The notes: generated by a model not told the origin, from the sequence alone. Numbered from the stretch's first letter, positions 50,481 to 63,633 are shown. The stretch is 64,000 nt of DNA from Vespula vulgaris (GCF_905475345.1 NC_066586.1:4810400-4874399), one strand, 5' to 3'. Program-made: numbers and translations.

Positions 50481-53400
50481 TCCTTTCTTTTCTTTCTACT
50501 ATTTCTTTTTTCTCTTATGAAAATAAAACATATCTCGTTTTTCGCCAACAAAATATCGTCGATCGTCCGATGCGTTTTTCATATTTTACAGAGGGAGTAA
50601 AATATTATAATGTTTCGATCAAACAAAAATTTTATTTTATCTTTTCTGGGTAGAGGTTTTCGTTCGCTTCATAAATAATCTCGTATATTTCATTGAAATA
50701 TTTACGTTACGTTACCGTGTACGACGTTATCCTGAAATTTTATTATATTACACTAAATTGGACGAAAATATTATAACGGAATATATATCAGATGAAAGGA
50801 TTGCGTAAATAGAGACTAGAGAGAAAAGAGTATCGGGTTTCTTTAATTATGAGCAAACATAGTTAGCTCGTCGTGAAAGGAAAAGGGAGGTTGATGATGG
50901 TGTACCGCTCAAATATTCATGGATACGTGTTAGGAACCTACCAAGTTAAAATTCCTATTTAAACTTGTTTATTGGGAATAAAAGCGAAATAATACGAATC
51001 CTCATGGAAAATGTCACCTTCGTATAACGGCGAAGCTTCGGGCGCTCGTAAAGTTGTTACAGCTACCTTTCGAATTGTCAATATATACGTCGAGTCGTAT
51101 TATTCTACGGAATATTATCACCGAAGAACATTGTTTTAAGAGGCTAGTAAAAACGTTGAGTGTCTCAAGTTTCGCAGATGCATCGAGTTCACGTTCGAGT
51201 AATAGCGGAAAATCGCCGCATAAATGTGAAACGTATCGAGAGCGATGGTTATACCGACCCATGAATTTTAAAATACACCGTAAAGAAGACGTTTTCCGTT
51301 ATCGTGTTTTTCTTTTTCCTTTTCTTTTTTTCTCGTTTTCGTATTTTTTTTTTTTTTTCGTTTTCGTTCTGACAAAAAATAAAACAATCGAACGTACGTG
51401 GTAGCTTACCGAAAGCTCGTTACGCCGTAGGAATCGTCTGAACTATGCATTTCTATTCCTGGAAAATTCATCGTCGAAAACGTTCGATTGCGAGCAACGA
51501 AACACGTGCTTTCGATAAAGAAGAGTAGAAAAAAAAAATTGAAAAAAAAAGCGTTTCCTCACTTTCATCGAACGGATCCTGCAATCTATAGATAAAAGCT
51601 TTCACCGGAATGGCCCGTCGATGATATTAAAGCTTACACCTCTTAAAACGATATCACATTGGAAAGTCGTCCGTGACATGTTTTCTCCGCATTTTCGGAA
51701 TGTTTTCGATAGGAGCTTAGCTAGAAGCGTATAATCGGTGGTCAGCGATTAGGGTAGGTGGTTGCGCGCGCTATGCCGAATCGACGGTACTTCCGAAATG
51801 GACTCTATTCGATTTGTCGAACAATCTGCGGGTACGGTTCCGTTTTGTCCGCTCTGGGACCAGTCGAAGTTCGTTCGATCGGGAGAATCGCTTCCCTCCT
51901 ATCGATTTTTCTTGCGTACATTAATTATTTTGCCGCTTTATTGCGCTTTATTCTGCCTACGTTCAGCATCGTTAAACGTTGAATTTTTAACGACGAAATG
52001 CTCACGAACGGTAATTATTGATATCGATTGTTGCCGGGCGAATTCGAAGAACTGTGGATTTAACAGGGACACAAGACGCAAGGAAGAGATCGACTGGTTT
52101 GTTTGACAATACCAATAGAAGGTAGTTTTGGTTAGACGCAACCGTTAAGATTTGATAAGCGAATGACGTATCGATGCAACGTAGCGACAAGTGATGTATG
52201 TAATACGAGAGGAATATATAAACAGGTCGAAATGCGCTCCAAAGTCGTCGTCTCAATGCAATCGTGAAACTGCAGAGATTTAGATATAGCGTACCCGATC
52301 AGAACATTGAACGATCCCTGAAACAGCTAGCTAACCCTGAAACATATCTTCGTGAAACCGCACTGGATAGCATCCAAAATTAACCAAAATCCGTTCCGAT
52401 TTACGATAACGATAGGTGTCTATTTTTCTTCCCAAGAATAGATCCCTGGATCCAATTAATAGAGTCTATCGCGATAGATTAAAGTTTGTTAAAGCTAATG
52501 GTTTGGTAAAGCGGGCTATAACGAATAAGAAATATCGTATTAGTTTGTTAAAATTATTGCGAGTCATAGAATGGTAGCAAGCACGACGTGTTAATCATTA
52601 ATTATTTTATTACAGATATGTAGTACTAGTAATAGTCGAAAAGGGAATATCGAGGAGAATTATAATAAATGTTTGATATTGGATTTATTATTGTACATCG
52701 ACTTCGATCATTACGATAACTTCCTACCATTCACGCTTATTACTTATACCGGTTAGAACTATCTGCTGATGGTACGAACGAACCTATAAGAACTTTTATC
52801 TAACGCTTCGAATAATTTCCGACTGCTGAATAAACGTTATTGTATTTTTCTCGAGCTTTAAATAACTTTCTAGTTAAAAATAAAAAATTTACTTGTATTT
52901 TCCTCTATATTCGTCACGTGACATACGTATTATTTTAATATGAAAAAGTTGCATCGATCGATCGTTTTATTCAAAATCATAAATGTAAAATGATTGGATA
53001 TGATTAAAATTCGATAACATAGAAAATCTGAACGAGAATAACTTGGTGCTTTGAGATGGCACGTACATATAATGTAGAATAAAGAGTCAAACGAGGTACG
53101 TGGACCGATTTGAACGAAAACATGTACACGAAATTCGAACGACCTTGTCTGCGAGCGGTTACCGTAAATAAATATTTGTTTTGACGATCGAACGAACGAG
53201 AAGCGCACGTAGCGTGGAACGAAACGAACGTTTAGCGATCCAAAATAACGCACGTCCAATAACGGTGGTAATATCGTAACCAAAACGCCGTTGGTGAACG
53301 CGATTGTAATTGGGTAAAAGAAAAAAAAAAGAACAAAATATAAAAAAAGAATATGTTAGGTAAAAATCTTCGAGGTCATCGAGCCAACGATACGCATTAA

Positions 53401-56065
53401 TTTCCGTACGGAGGACCGTCGAGAGAAGTGTCACTCGTTTCGAGCTTTTTCTCAGCGTTTGCTAATTAGACTCCCGTTCCCTTTCCTTCTACTTACTTTC
53501 CATTTTCACCGGTCGACTTTAACACAATTTTAATTATTGCTCGCGCAAAATCTCTTGGAAATTTCGTTAACCCAGCTATTTCTTACTTACATCTACGTGT
53601 ACCCGTTATATATACATACGTAAGTGTACCCAAGCAATATATATAGATACTCTTATCTCGATTAATTATTATTAAATATAATAAGACTGACCGTGCGTCG
53701 ATCAATTCGAATCTAAAAATCCTCGTTAAGATTCTTAGATATTCGTCGTTGTCTCACGGAAGATAGGTAAGTCGATCGTCCCGTTTCCCTCAACATCTTC
53801 CTTCCCATCATCGAAATGCGAACGAGTTCCTTACAGAGAATGTTCACGATCAATCAACGTAGATCGAACGTCCCGATCTTGGTGACTCGTTGAAAATCGA
53901 CATTAAACTGTCCATGCATCAAATTCTGTCTGCGGCCTCGGTTCGTCGTCCTAGCATGAATACCAAGTAGTTACGCGCCGACTACGAAACGACCAAAGAC
54001 GAATGTCCTTAAGCATTTGTCGTCGAATTCCAGGAAGAGCACATCGTCTATCCGTCGACTCTGTCCTTTAACATCGTTCAAGAATTCCAAGAGAATTCCA
54101 GGATTCATTGTACGAACGATAATCGATCCAGTAACAATTTTCCTCTTTCCTTTCGGAGCTTTGTATTTTCGTTATTTATTTTATTTAATAAAAAAAGAAA
54201 AGAAAGAGAGAAAAAATATCAAAACCTATCCTACGATGATAGGCATTAACTTTGTTTGGTTTATATTTCTCATCGTTACATCGTTGTCTATATTTCATTG
54301 GAAAATTTACGTGTTAGCCGACGAAAAGATTTCAACTGACGAGGTATCGTTCGCGTTCGCACAATACCATTTGTTACAGTGAAACGTACCCCGCTAGACA
54401 GCACAGAATCCAGCTAGTTCGATGCAGCGAACGGTGAATTGGAAATTTTGTTGGACATGAAATCACGAGACAGAATGATTCGCTCGAACGTGCGCATTCG
54501 TTAGTATTTGCTTAAAATGTACATATGATCGAGCTACCTATGCATGTACGTACGACATAGTATGTACATCCTTAATTTATTCTTTTGCAAATTACATTTA
54601 TTTCTTATATCCCTGAGGTCGAAGCTACTCGTGCGAAGATAAATCCATTTTCTTCGTGTAACCTAATTATCGTCGCTCTGAACGCGTTGTTCGTTTGCTC
54701 GCTCGCTCAGGTAAAATAAATTCCCTCTTTACGATCTTGTGACCCTGCCATCGAAGCGATCCAAAGAAAAAAAAAAAAATCGAATAATACACTACACAAG
54801 ATTATACATTTTCAATACAAAATTTACAATTTCCTCTAGATTAATCGATAAACGAATGTTCCGTTCATTTTTCGTTTTGTTAATTACCACACTCGGTGTC
54901 TTCTAACCATGAAGCAAAAATAGAACAAGAGCTCCGATTTCGATTTTCTTTTTTACTTTCAAAGAACTGTAACAAAAAAAAAAAGAGGCGAGAAAAGAGA
55001 ATACTATCTCTTAAATACATTTTATTCTCTCTTTTTCACGAAGTTCATTGTTACGTGAAATTGCTCTGTTAACATTATTTTATCCAATGCCTGCCTCTCG
55101 TTCTAACGAGCGATGTTCGTTACAGAAACACCGTAGCTTTTAGTCGAATTAGATACACGACTTTACCCAAGTATTAAAATCCCGTTTAATATTTACAGTG
55201 CGTATATATATACATCCAACCTAGGACGGATGATCGTTCAATAAAATTTCTAGATGTAGAATATTATATTTCATCCGAATCTAGATATAGAATATTATAC
55301 TTCGTTTATTATATTTCGTCCTGATACTGTATTTATGCGTAATCGTTTGGTTAGGAAAAGAGAAAAATAAAAAAAAAAGAACAAAACGAAATAAAAGCTA
55401 GTTAGATAATGGAAGATTTTCGAGTAACTGATCGCTTAATCGCGATGGATCGGTTAGAGTGGTGGATATTATCGAAGGAGGATAAGTAGTAGGAGAGGCT
55501 TTTCGCATTTTGCATCGCGTGAAATACAGATAGACGCATACACATACAAACAGATATAGAAAGGGAGAGAGAGAGAGAGAGAGAGAGAGAAATACGAAGA
55601 GCCTTTCTGATTCGAAACGAAAAGGAAGAAACAAAGAAAAGAGTGGTGGAATAGAAAGAGGGGTAAGAGATCGGGGTAGGAGATAGAAGTAGGAGACAGA
55701 TCGAGGGTAGAAAAAAGAGAGATTCTACCGAGGAAAAGCACGGAAAGTGCATCGTCCTTTGATGCACGCGAACGGCAGACAACGAGGCGCAATCGAGGTA
55801 CGTATACTGAGAATCACCGACCGAAATGCCGGCCACGCCCGATCGTTGGCTTACGTTCGAAGAAAGAGACGAGGAGAAAGCAAAAAGGGGGCAAACTCGA
55901 TTGGCCCGAGTTTTCCCTCACCCCTTTATCCTTTTCACAGTCCTTCATCCACCAACATCGTCGAAGCAGCCGTTGTTTTCGCGCTTTTTCGCGCTTCTCC
56001 GAACTCGCTCGCGAGAGTAAATACGTTATTGATGAGTCTTCGCCCGTTCGTTCCTCTCTTTCTCG

Positions 56066-56068
<3 letters not shown>

Positions 56069-56116
<48 letters not shown>

Positions 56117-56140
56117 CCCTCTCTCTATCTCTCTCTCGTT
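56069..56140. repeat. (CT)n microsatellite
   Basis: About 21 CT units, interrupted by CCCCC and followed by further CT/CTAT units. Confidence 0.88.
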
Positions 56141-58137
56141 CTTTCTCCCGATGTGAGATAGAAGTCGACCGTCCGTCAATGCCGTCCTATTTTTTCCTTC
56201 TCTACGGAAATTCAAGCCTCTGATACACCCGGCAAAATTCACGATTATTCTCTCTCGGCTCCCTTCTCATTCTCTTCTTCTTTTTTCCCTTTCCTTTCTG
56301 TTTTTTCTTTTTTTGTGTTCCCTTTTCCTTCTCCTTATCATTATATTTCTTTTTCTAATTTTCCCAAAAAGATGCGGAATGCGCGCTAATCTATAATATC
56401 GTTATCATTAATACGTAACTGTAGTTGCGATATATGGGCACTTATAAATCGTATCTTTCCTTCCTTCGATCAATCTCATTGATTTCCTAACGTCATAAAT
56501 GAGTTAGGTAATAGTACAGTTTATAACATTATTATCCGAAACTATGCATTTAATGCCATAACCATAAGTGCACAGCTGCGTATGACACTTCCAACTGTCT
56601 CCTATGTGTTCCTTGTAATTGCGTTTACGATGATATCTAGGTATTTTATTGTATCGTTGTTACGGTGTCGCAAGATTAAAAGTGGGAGTTTTGATATGAA
56701 CAGTAAATTATAATGATTTTACAACGTTATACGTATATTCTTGTACGCGCGATATTAAAAAGTCATTATATGATATAAAATATAATTTATTCCATGGCTC
56801 TAGAGGAAGATAGCGTTAGCTGCTGGACTAATGGCTCCCTCTCGAATCGGGCCAGGCGAGAATAATTTTTTGTCAGCGACATTAGCATTTCCGTTTAAGC
56901 TTACCGAAGGAATAGGAAAATGGAAATAAAGGGAGAGAGGTACGCTGTTGTTTTCTCATATATACGCAAGCATATATCCCAGCAGGGATAATTATTTTCC
57001 GATTGTAGAAGGTAACAATGTATCGCCTTTCTTTTTGTATCTCGTTTACTTGCTGCTACGTTACTGGAAGCTCGATAAATTTCGATAAACATATCACCAG
57101 AGCACGAAGCACCGTAAAATATGATACTGTGAGAAATTCGCCAGAAACTGTGGATGGTCGTACGGTTTTTTTCAATGGATTCAGTAAGGAACGGGAATAT
57201 TCGAGGAATATGACTTCCCCTTTTTCTTTTCGCATCCTTTCTTTCTTTCTCTCTTTTTTTTTTTTTTTTTTTCTAAATGACGGTGTAACATCGATAAATA
57301 TGGAGAAAAGAATTATCGAAATGTTAGAAAAAGAAAGAGAATCGTTTCGAAGATAAAAATTCCGACGATTCGACAAACCTAATTATTTATACGATAATTT
57401 CGTTTTCTATATCTTTCAATTAGGCAATTAATGTTACCTAATAAATAATAACCAGCGGCACATGACGAGACGCGTCTAGTTAGCAACGTGCATCGTATCA
57501 GCCAAATGTCGCGTTTATCGTGACCGTCGTGCCAAGATTTAATTAGCCTGCCTCAGGCTCCCAGTTAGAATCACCTACGGAATGATAAATGATCTATACG
57601 TTTGGCTATATCTGTTGATCGATTTCTTATATTTTCATCGAACCCTGATCTATACTCGTATTCGTACAATACAAAATTTATAACGATCGACCTCGTTTAT
57701 TCGAAATATCCTATCAGAAAAAAAGAAAAGAAAAAAAATTATTTGCATTTCAACGAAATGTTCGATTTAAAATTAGAAAAGGAAGAAACGAAGAACGTAT
57801 AGACGAATGGATAAATAATCGTCGATTTTATCGAACAACTTTGTGAGTTCTTTCTATTCTCGACAAATTCCTTCGAATTTTATGAAAGGTTAAATGATCG
57901 GTGATGTTGGAGCACTTCGTCGACAAGCAGTACGCAATTACAGTAATTTCAGAATGGAAGTGCCGACGGTATGGTGGCGCGACGGTTCGGTGGAGACAGG
58001 GGTTGGAGGAAGTGGGGGATGGGGAGGACAAACGTCAAGGATTTACGCAATGTCGTCTCGAAGCCATTAGCGATCTAGCGGAAGATTAAATTATTTTGTC
58101 AAAGTATTCGTCGTAGATGGTCGTGCGTCGTTGAAGA

Positions 58138-58196
58138 TAGAGAGAAAGAGAGGGAGAGGGAGAGGGAGAGAGAGGGAGGGAGAGAGAGAGAAGAGG
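58138..58196. repeat. (GA)n / (GGGA)n purine tract
   Basis: Imperfect GA and GGGA repeats immediately upstream of the ATG frames at 58200 and 58211. Confidence 0.8.
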
Positions 58197-58210
58197 AAAA
58201 TGGGTGGTGG

Positions 58211-58468
58211 ATGTCGGTGCTTACGATGCTCGTGTCACTGTTCAACGTGCAACACACCGTGGGGGATTACCTTCGGTTCGCGGCTGCTCTCTACGCTAAC
58301 CCTTTCGAAATCTGCATGAAATTAACGTTGAGTTTACCGACCGAACGCCCCTGTACACTACCCTCCTACTTCGTGCAAAGGGCTGAACTTTTCGATGAGC
58401 TTATTCTATCTTGCACGATCATTGCTGTCGTATGTAGCGTGCCTCGATTATTAGTTTCTAGTACGTAA
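58211..58468 (+). CDS. candidate ORF or first coding exon, 85 codons
   Basis: An ATG at 58211 opens an 85-codon frame in a GC-richer island. It begins MSVLTMLVSLFNVQHTVGDY, continues LRFAAALYANPFEICMKLTL, and has a hydrophobic stretch LILSCTIIAVVCSVP near the end. A consensus donor GTC|GTATGT at 58430 in phase 0 would cut it to 73 codons. An overlapping frame from the ATG at 58200 is short and Cys-rich (MGGGCRCLRCSCHCSTC). No family recognised. The upstream part of the island (57901-58089) has further open frames. The (GA)n tract at 58138-58196 lies directly upstream. Confidence 0.25.
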   Translation: MSVLTMLVSLFNVQHTVGDYLRFAAALYANPFEICMKLTLSLPTERPCTLPSYFVQRAELFDELILSCTIIAVVCSVPRLLVSST

Positions 58469-60775
58469 CTTTTGTAATATGGTATTTCAACGTTCGAGTT
58501 ATGAACACGATCGATTCATAAAATGACGTACTGATTAAAGTAGATACTTTAGATGCATTAAACAATTTTAATATACGATTTGTGTTGTTTCTCGTAAACA
58601 AAGGGGTAAATAAAAAATCGTTATTACTCGATATCTAGATATTTTCATTAAATTATTAAAGGCTGAGTGTAAGCGCAAAAGTTCCATTCGTCGATATCGT
58701 TAGATATATAAATTGTTTGAAAGGATGTTTATAGTCGATCACTCGTGGATGATATTTGAAAAAAGAAAAGAAGAAAAAAAAAACCCTTATCGTACGCGCT
58801 CTTCGATAAAGAGTTCGATTAAAAGAATTTAAATTCATTTACAGCACGTTTATATCACGATTATGTCATCGGAAGGATATTCTGACGAATTTTACTTAAA
58901 GTTAAGTCAGACGTGAAAATGACAAATTTTTCAAAGGGCTTCCCTATCATTTTCCGATCTTATTGACTTAAGATCTAGAGTATACCGTGAAAAGCGTCCT
59001 CTTAAGGATGAAGAGTTTTCCTTCCCAGAAATTATAACGCATTTATCGAGACGTGACCTCGATTCGAGGGTCTCCTTGTCATTGGAATAGAACGACCCAA
59101 TGATATAAGCATAGAGATAGACGGAAATAGCGAATAGACAGCCAAGCTCAACGTTATTTCAAAATTTAAAGCTTACTTAAACGCGTCAAATGCAAGGACA
59201 ATTTGCTTTTGCACCTAAAATCAAACAATGAGGATCAAACAACGATCGTCGACTCTATCAAAGATTTCGATCGTTTTGATATCGCGTTGAACAACGAACA
59301 AAGGGAACATAATCATCGAGTTGGATCATAAAGATTTGGTGGGATACTTAAGTGCGTTAACGAACGACAAAATTAGATCGCTTGAATTAGTAGGATCTAG
59401 TAATTGATGTCATTATCATTAATTACGATCGAAATTGGCCGAACTATGGAAGAATTATTAATCTGCAAATATTAACGCACGGAAAGCGTGTGTGTATGTA
59501 GTATAGTATACAATACATCATCGACACGAAGATGAACGCGCAGCGATTCATATCTCGTCGTCGGCGACACGCGATGCGTGTCGGAAAACTTTGCGAAACG
59601 ATCGTTGTACTATAATTTTTTTTCCTCGTCCCACAAACGATTCTGCTTGCTCGTACTATTATCGAGATCGAGTCTTTTTTCTTTTTTCTCCCGATTATTT
59701 GTATGCGCGGAAGGACGTTGAAAATGTGCATAAATAAGATTTCTTCTTGGTAATTAGATACCGACCTAGTTCGATATTAATCGATATATTGCGACTTCTA
59801 CTTGATTATCTTGACACATTCTCTCGTATTTCTCTATTTTTCTAATCTACTTTTGTATATCGTTGAAAAATTAAATATGTCGATAAATAGAACATAACGA
59901 TTAACGTTTGATGTGATTTGATATCATCTATTTGTGGAAAGTATTCGAAAGCTTTCATATTTTCAATATTTAAATAACGAATATTGAATAAAGAAACGAC
60001 GTTAGTTCGTAAATTTTATTTGAAATTATATTCTGATTCTTTTTTTTGCGCGCGTTAAGTCAAACTCGCACTTCGTTAACTGACGATTATTTCGACGAGT
60101 AGAACTGAACAAGAAGTGCTCGTTTTACGTTCCAAGAGGATGCCTCGGGCGTATGCGTTTCAGGGAAGTAGGAGCCAATGTAATTTACACGGTGTTAAAT
60201 ATCAGATGCTACGAGGCCAAAGAGTAGTCTCTATTGTTGCCATGAAAACGCGTGAAATAAGACTGCATTCGAATGGTATAAAGAATGAAATTAACGATTA
60301 CATGAGAAACGCGCGAAACGAACGAAGAAAAATCCCCGATGACGAAGGGAGGATTCATTGAATTTTCATATTACAACGAATAAAAGTTAAGTACATATTC
60401 GTACGATACAATAGGTATTGTTAACTCGTTTCATAAAGAACCTTTGCTTTTGTAATATGCAAATGTAAGCCTTTCTTTCTCCCTGATTTAAATTACAGAG
60501 CTTTCCATTATAATGAACTCGTGCAAACGTTTCACTAAAATAACTCAATACAATTGAAAAATATCTTGAGTATATTCCTAAAACTATTTTAAGCTATCTC
60601 CCTTTAAATGCTCGAGCGTAAAAAACGATTCGAGGCAGATTTATAAATACGCTTTATCAAGTGCTTTTTTAAAAAAAGATTTAATCGAATATTTTAATTT
60701 CGTTGTTGCTGTTGTCTTTTTTTTTATTCGATATTTACGTATATATCTAATCAAAATTCACAGGGCACGTTATCG

Positions 60776-60814
60776 CTATGCAGTCGCAAATGTACGACCA
60801 TAAATGGCCACTCT
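60776..60814 (-). CDS. possible last exon of the minus-strand gene
   Basis: After a 65-base potential intron the minus strand shows the acceptor CCTACGGCAG. Twelve codons in the expected phase 0 follow (RVAIYGRTFATA), then a TAG. An AATAAA on the minus strand follows within about 55 bases (seen as TTTATT at about 60722-60727 on the + strand). The acceptor has a weak pyrimidine tract and the intron is near the lower size limit, so this is only a possible gene end. Confidence 0.2.
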   Translation of the reverse strand, partial: RVAIYGRTFATA

Positions 60815-60879
60815 CTGCCGTAGGCACGGCCTCATTAGAATTTCGTCGAATGTTTACCCTCCCACCGAAGGTCGCTTAC

Positions 60880-60968
60880 AAACGAGCAATAGCTGCTATG
60901 GTTGGCGACAAAAGCAGGAGTCTCTTGGTCAATGCGAACGGCGTGAATAAATTCCGCTAGGTTCATGG
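60880..60968 (-). CDS. candidate minus-strand exon, phase-matched to 61059-61146
   Basis: On the minus strand the acceptor CTCTCGAATTCAG precedes two bases that complete the split codon (GCC, Ala), then 29 open codons (MNLAEFIHAVRIDQETPAF, then VANHSSYCSF) up to the donor TTT|GTAAGC. Without splicing at that donor the frame runs 14 codons further to a TAA. A + strand ORF of 60 codons (60778-60960) overlaps it and is the competing explanation. Confidence 0.3.
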
Positions 60969-61058
60969 CTGAATTCGAGAGGCGCGTGTTTCCAGTTATA
61001 ATTTTAACTGATCACCACAACCATTCCTGCACTAGCAACGCCCAATGCGCGTACTCAC

Positions 61059-61146
61059 CTGCTTTGATCATCGAATACGTAATGTAGTTTGAATCCGTGT
61101 CGAGATTAATTAACATTTCCAACCATATAATTGCATCTGGGACAAA
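61059..61146 (-). CDS. candidate minus-strand exon
   Basis: On the minus strand the acceptor ACTTACTCTCTATAG is followed by 29 codons open in only one frame (FVPDAIIWLEMLINLDTDSN, then YITYSMIKA) and a perfect donor CAG|GTGAGT. The other two frames stop quickly, as expected in AT-rich DNA, which makes this frame more notable. One leftover base joins in phase to the block at 60880-60968 across a 90-base intron, a normal insect intron size. The product is not recognised. Confidence 0.37.
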
Positions 61147-61206
61147 CTATAGAGAGTAAGTTGCGCTTCTACGCTAGTCCTTCGACGAAAGACGTTCTAT
61201 TCTATT

Positions 61207-61249
<43 letters not shown>

Positions 61250-61265
61250 TACACTATATTTCTCA

Positions 61266-61328
<63 letters not shown>
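61207..61328. repeat. (CT)n-(CA)n-(CT)n compound microsatellite
   Basis: About 12 CT units, about 10 CA units, a short break, then about 29 CT units. It lies 60 bases beyond the minus-strand exon candidate at 61059-61146. Confidence 0.92.
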
Positions 61329-61331
<3 letters not shown>

Positions 61332-61817
61332 TTCATAGTCTGTGCTTCAAAGAACAAGAACGTAGATAATTTATTATTGCGAGCCATCAGACCGAGTATT
61401 TTCGCCGATCCTTCTTATTGACTTCTCGTTATTCATGGAATTTCTTTGTCTTCTTGTATTTAAAAAGCATTTACCTTTGTCAGTTTTAAGGATTTACTTT
61501 TTAGTCACTTCCTTTAGTCACCATCTCACGTTTCTCCTCTTCATTTATTATTCAATCTTATTTTCAAGTTGTTATACCGCAACTTTACTATCTCTGCACC
61601 TTACTTTTTTACTTTATTTCCCATTTATGTTCTTCTGAAAAATATATTCCGTTTTTCTTTCTATCTCATGAATATTGTACTACGATTTTTTCTTTCTCTT
61701 TCTTTCTTTTTTTTCTTTTTCTATGCGGAAAAAATTTTTCCCCCCGTACAAATTTCTATGTAAATTATTTGTTGATCGAAGAAAGAAAATAAGTGACAGT
61801 TACGTTAACCATTACAG

Positions 61818-61876
61818 TGGAAATTTCACGAGAGGTCCAATTGAATGGTTCATCGCAATTCCTCACAGATTCATAC
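61818..61876 (+). CDS. candidate exon (+) in 61.8-62.8 kb cluster
   Basis: The acceptor CGTTAACCATTACAG and donor ATAC|GTAAGA bound 59 bases. Two frames are open: GNFTRGPIEWFIAIPHRFI and EISREVQLNGSSQFLTDSY. The second leaves phase 0, matching the block at 62381. The pyrimidine tract is weak. No family recognised. Confidence 0.18.
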
Positions 61877-62277
61877 GTAAGAATTTGGCGTTAAAATGAG
61901 AGACTAGTGTGAATTGCGGGGAAAAAAATTACTCGGTTGTAGCGGCCTCAAACATTTTTTATTCGTTTTTGTTTTCTTTTTGTCTATTTCTTTTTGCGTT
62001 TCTTTTTTTTTCTTGTTTTTTCTTTTTTTTTGTGTTTTTTCTTTACATTTTTTTTGTTTTTTCGGTAGAAGAAAGTATCTCTGTGTTTTTACTAAGCTTC
62101 AAGGAAAAGAGGATTTCTCTCTTCAAACGCGAATTCGGAACGCGCGGTACCACCTTTTCTCTTCCGTCTATTTTCTTTTTCTCTCCTCGACAAGAAGGGA
62201 AGCGGACAGAGAAGTGAAAGACAAAGACGAAGAGAAAGAAAGACAGGATGAGACGGAGATGTACAGACGAAGAGAGA

Positions 62278-62287
62278 CAGAGAGAGG

Positions 62288-62335
<48 letters not shown>

Positions 62336-62336
62336 C
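62278..62336. repeat. (GA)n microsatellite
   Basis: GA repeat with a few GACA and GGGA interruptions and about 18 perfect units at its centre. Confidence 0.88.
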
Positions 62337-62380
62337 GAGTCACCCGCAGGACATTTGCCGTGCGCTTTGGCAAATTGCAG

Positions 62381-62476
62381 GTTATATCGCGGCTGCTGTG
62401 TATAAAGTGCAATTTCTACTTACGTTTCTCTAAACATACGGAAATGTTATTCCTCATTCGGGATACGTGCGAGAAC
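62381..62476 (+). CDS. candidate exon (+), 32 codons
   Basis: The acceptor CTTTGGCAAATTGCAG precedes an open phase-0 frame (VISRLLCIKCNFYLRFSKH, then TEMLFLIRDTCEN) up to the donor AAC|GTAAGC. Without splicing the same frame stays open to 62740, so a 98-codon ORF starting at the ATG at 62444 is an alternative reading. That is long for this AT content. Phase does not join to the block at 62723. Confidence 0.2.
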
Positions 62477-62722
62477 GTAAGCAAAACGTACGTACATCTA
62501 GTTGCTGCCAGCACACGTGTTACGAACGAGCAAATGACGATTATCGTTAAAAATTACTGTCTTGTAGGTACCGTACTCAGACAGATCGAAGAGACCGACC
62601 ATCTTGCGACCATCATTAAAATGAAACTTTTAATCATTTTCTTCTTAGATAGCTCGCGTAATGAGACAGAGAATATTTTTATTTTAACTCTACGACCCAA
62701 TTTCTCGAGGACCTCTCTCCAG

Positions 62723-62784
62723 TTACCTTTCGTGAACTAATATTATCTCGAAAATTTTTCTCGCTGGAGAATGCCCTCGAGAAG
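62723..62784 (+). CDS. candidate exon (+), 20 codons
   Basis: The acceptor GGACCTCTCTCCAG is followed by 62 bases with one open frame (TFRELILSRKFFSLENALEK) and the donor AAG|GTAAGA. The other two frames stop within six codons. The peptide is amphipathic and charged. It needs one leftover base from an upstream exon that I could not find. Confidence 0.24.
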
Positions 62785-63584
62785 GTAAGATTTTCTATAA
62801 TAAGCATCAAAGTTTCTTATAGTTTCCGTTTGGTTTGCCAGTAGTCAACACCGACTTGTCACAAGTCTCTTATCTCTTTCTCTCTCCTTCTCTTTCTCTT
62901 TAGCATTCTCTTCCCATTCCATGAATTCACTATCCAAATTCGTGAATATTCGACAATTTTGAGTTCTTACGTTTAAATTCGATTTACAGACTAGTTTCGG
63001 CTAATTAAGTGACGTTCCTACGATGTTCACTCTGTACCACGATTACTATTGAAATTAATGGTGAATGAGAAAAGTTAGTTTTCGTAGATACACGTATATT
63101 GCATACACGTCAAATACTACGAACAGAAATGGTAGCTAATAATGTGATAAAGTAAATCATAATTTTTCTTTTGCATTTTATTTACACGATACCAATTTAT
63201 AAAGCTTTTGTGTGCCCAAATGATGTTCGATTTTTCTTCGAGAAAATATTGCATTACCAAGCGTAACTTACAGGAGCAACATACATACGTACGACATATA
63301 CAAAGGTAAACCAAATAAAACGTTCCAAGCTATTTCCATTATGATTATTAACGAACGTCGCGTTAAATTTATGGTAAAATAAAAATTGTTTTTAAACGAA
63401 ACGTTAAATAAATGTTTTTGTATTGCTCTCGAAAAAACGAAATATTTCCAACTCGTAAATTTTACATCTTATTTTAATCATAATGAATAGACAATCCTCG
63501 TGCTTCATATTTCATTTCAAATCACTTATTTAAATCACTATCGAGATAATCTTAGGGAATAACTTGTAACCATTTATCTGCTCC

Positions 63585-63633
<49 letters not shown>

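Larger units (their letters stand above)
47442..58210. other. no confident gene; several weak coding-like spots
   Basis: Weak spots: 48328 (very strong pyrimidine tract TTCTTCTTCTTTTTTCAG followed by two open frames); 51758-52106 (overlapping frames of 74 and 114 codons in a GC-richer patch, the first with a hydrophobic end); about 53497-53580 on the minus strand (28 open codons ending at GTAAGT, poor acceptor); 54236-54343 (ATG, signal-peptide-like MIGINFVWFIFLIVTSL, donor GTATCG); and the GC-rich 55740-56030. The rest is AT-rich. Confidence 0.4.

Noticed and set aside
54685..54712. Sequence GTTGTTCGTTTGCTCGCTCG resembling insect miR-375
   Set aside because: It does not match the conserved mature sequence beyond a short core, and no hairpin partner was seen.
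60778..60960. + strand 60-codon ORF (MQSQMYDHKWPLSAVGT...)
   Set aside because: The minus-strand reading explains the same bases with phase-matched splice sites and a nearby AATAAA. The + strand donor is weak. Kept only as the alternative.
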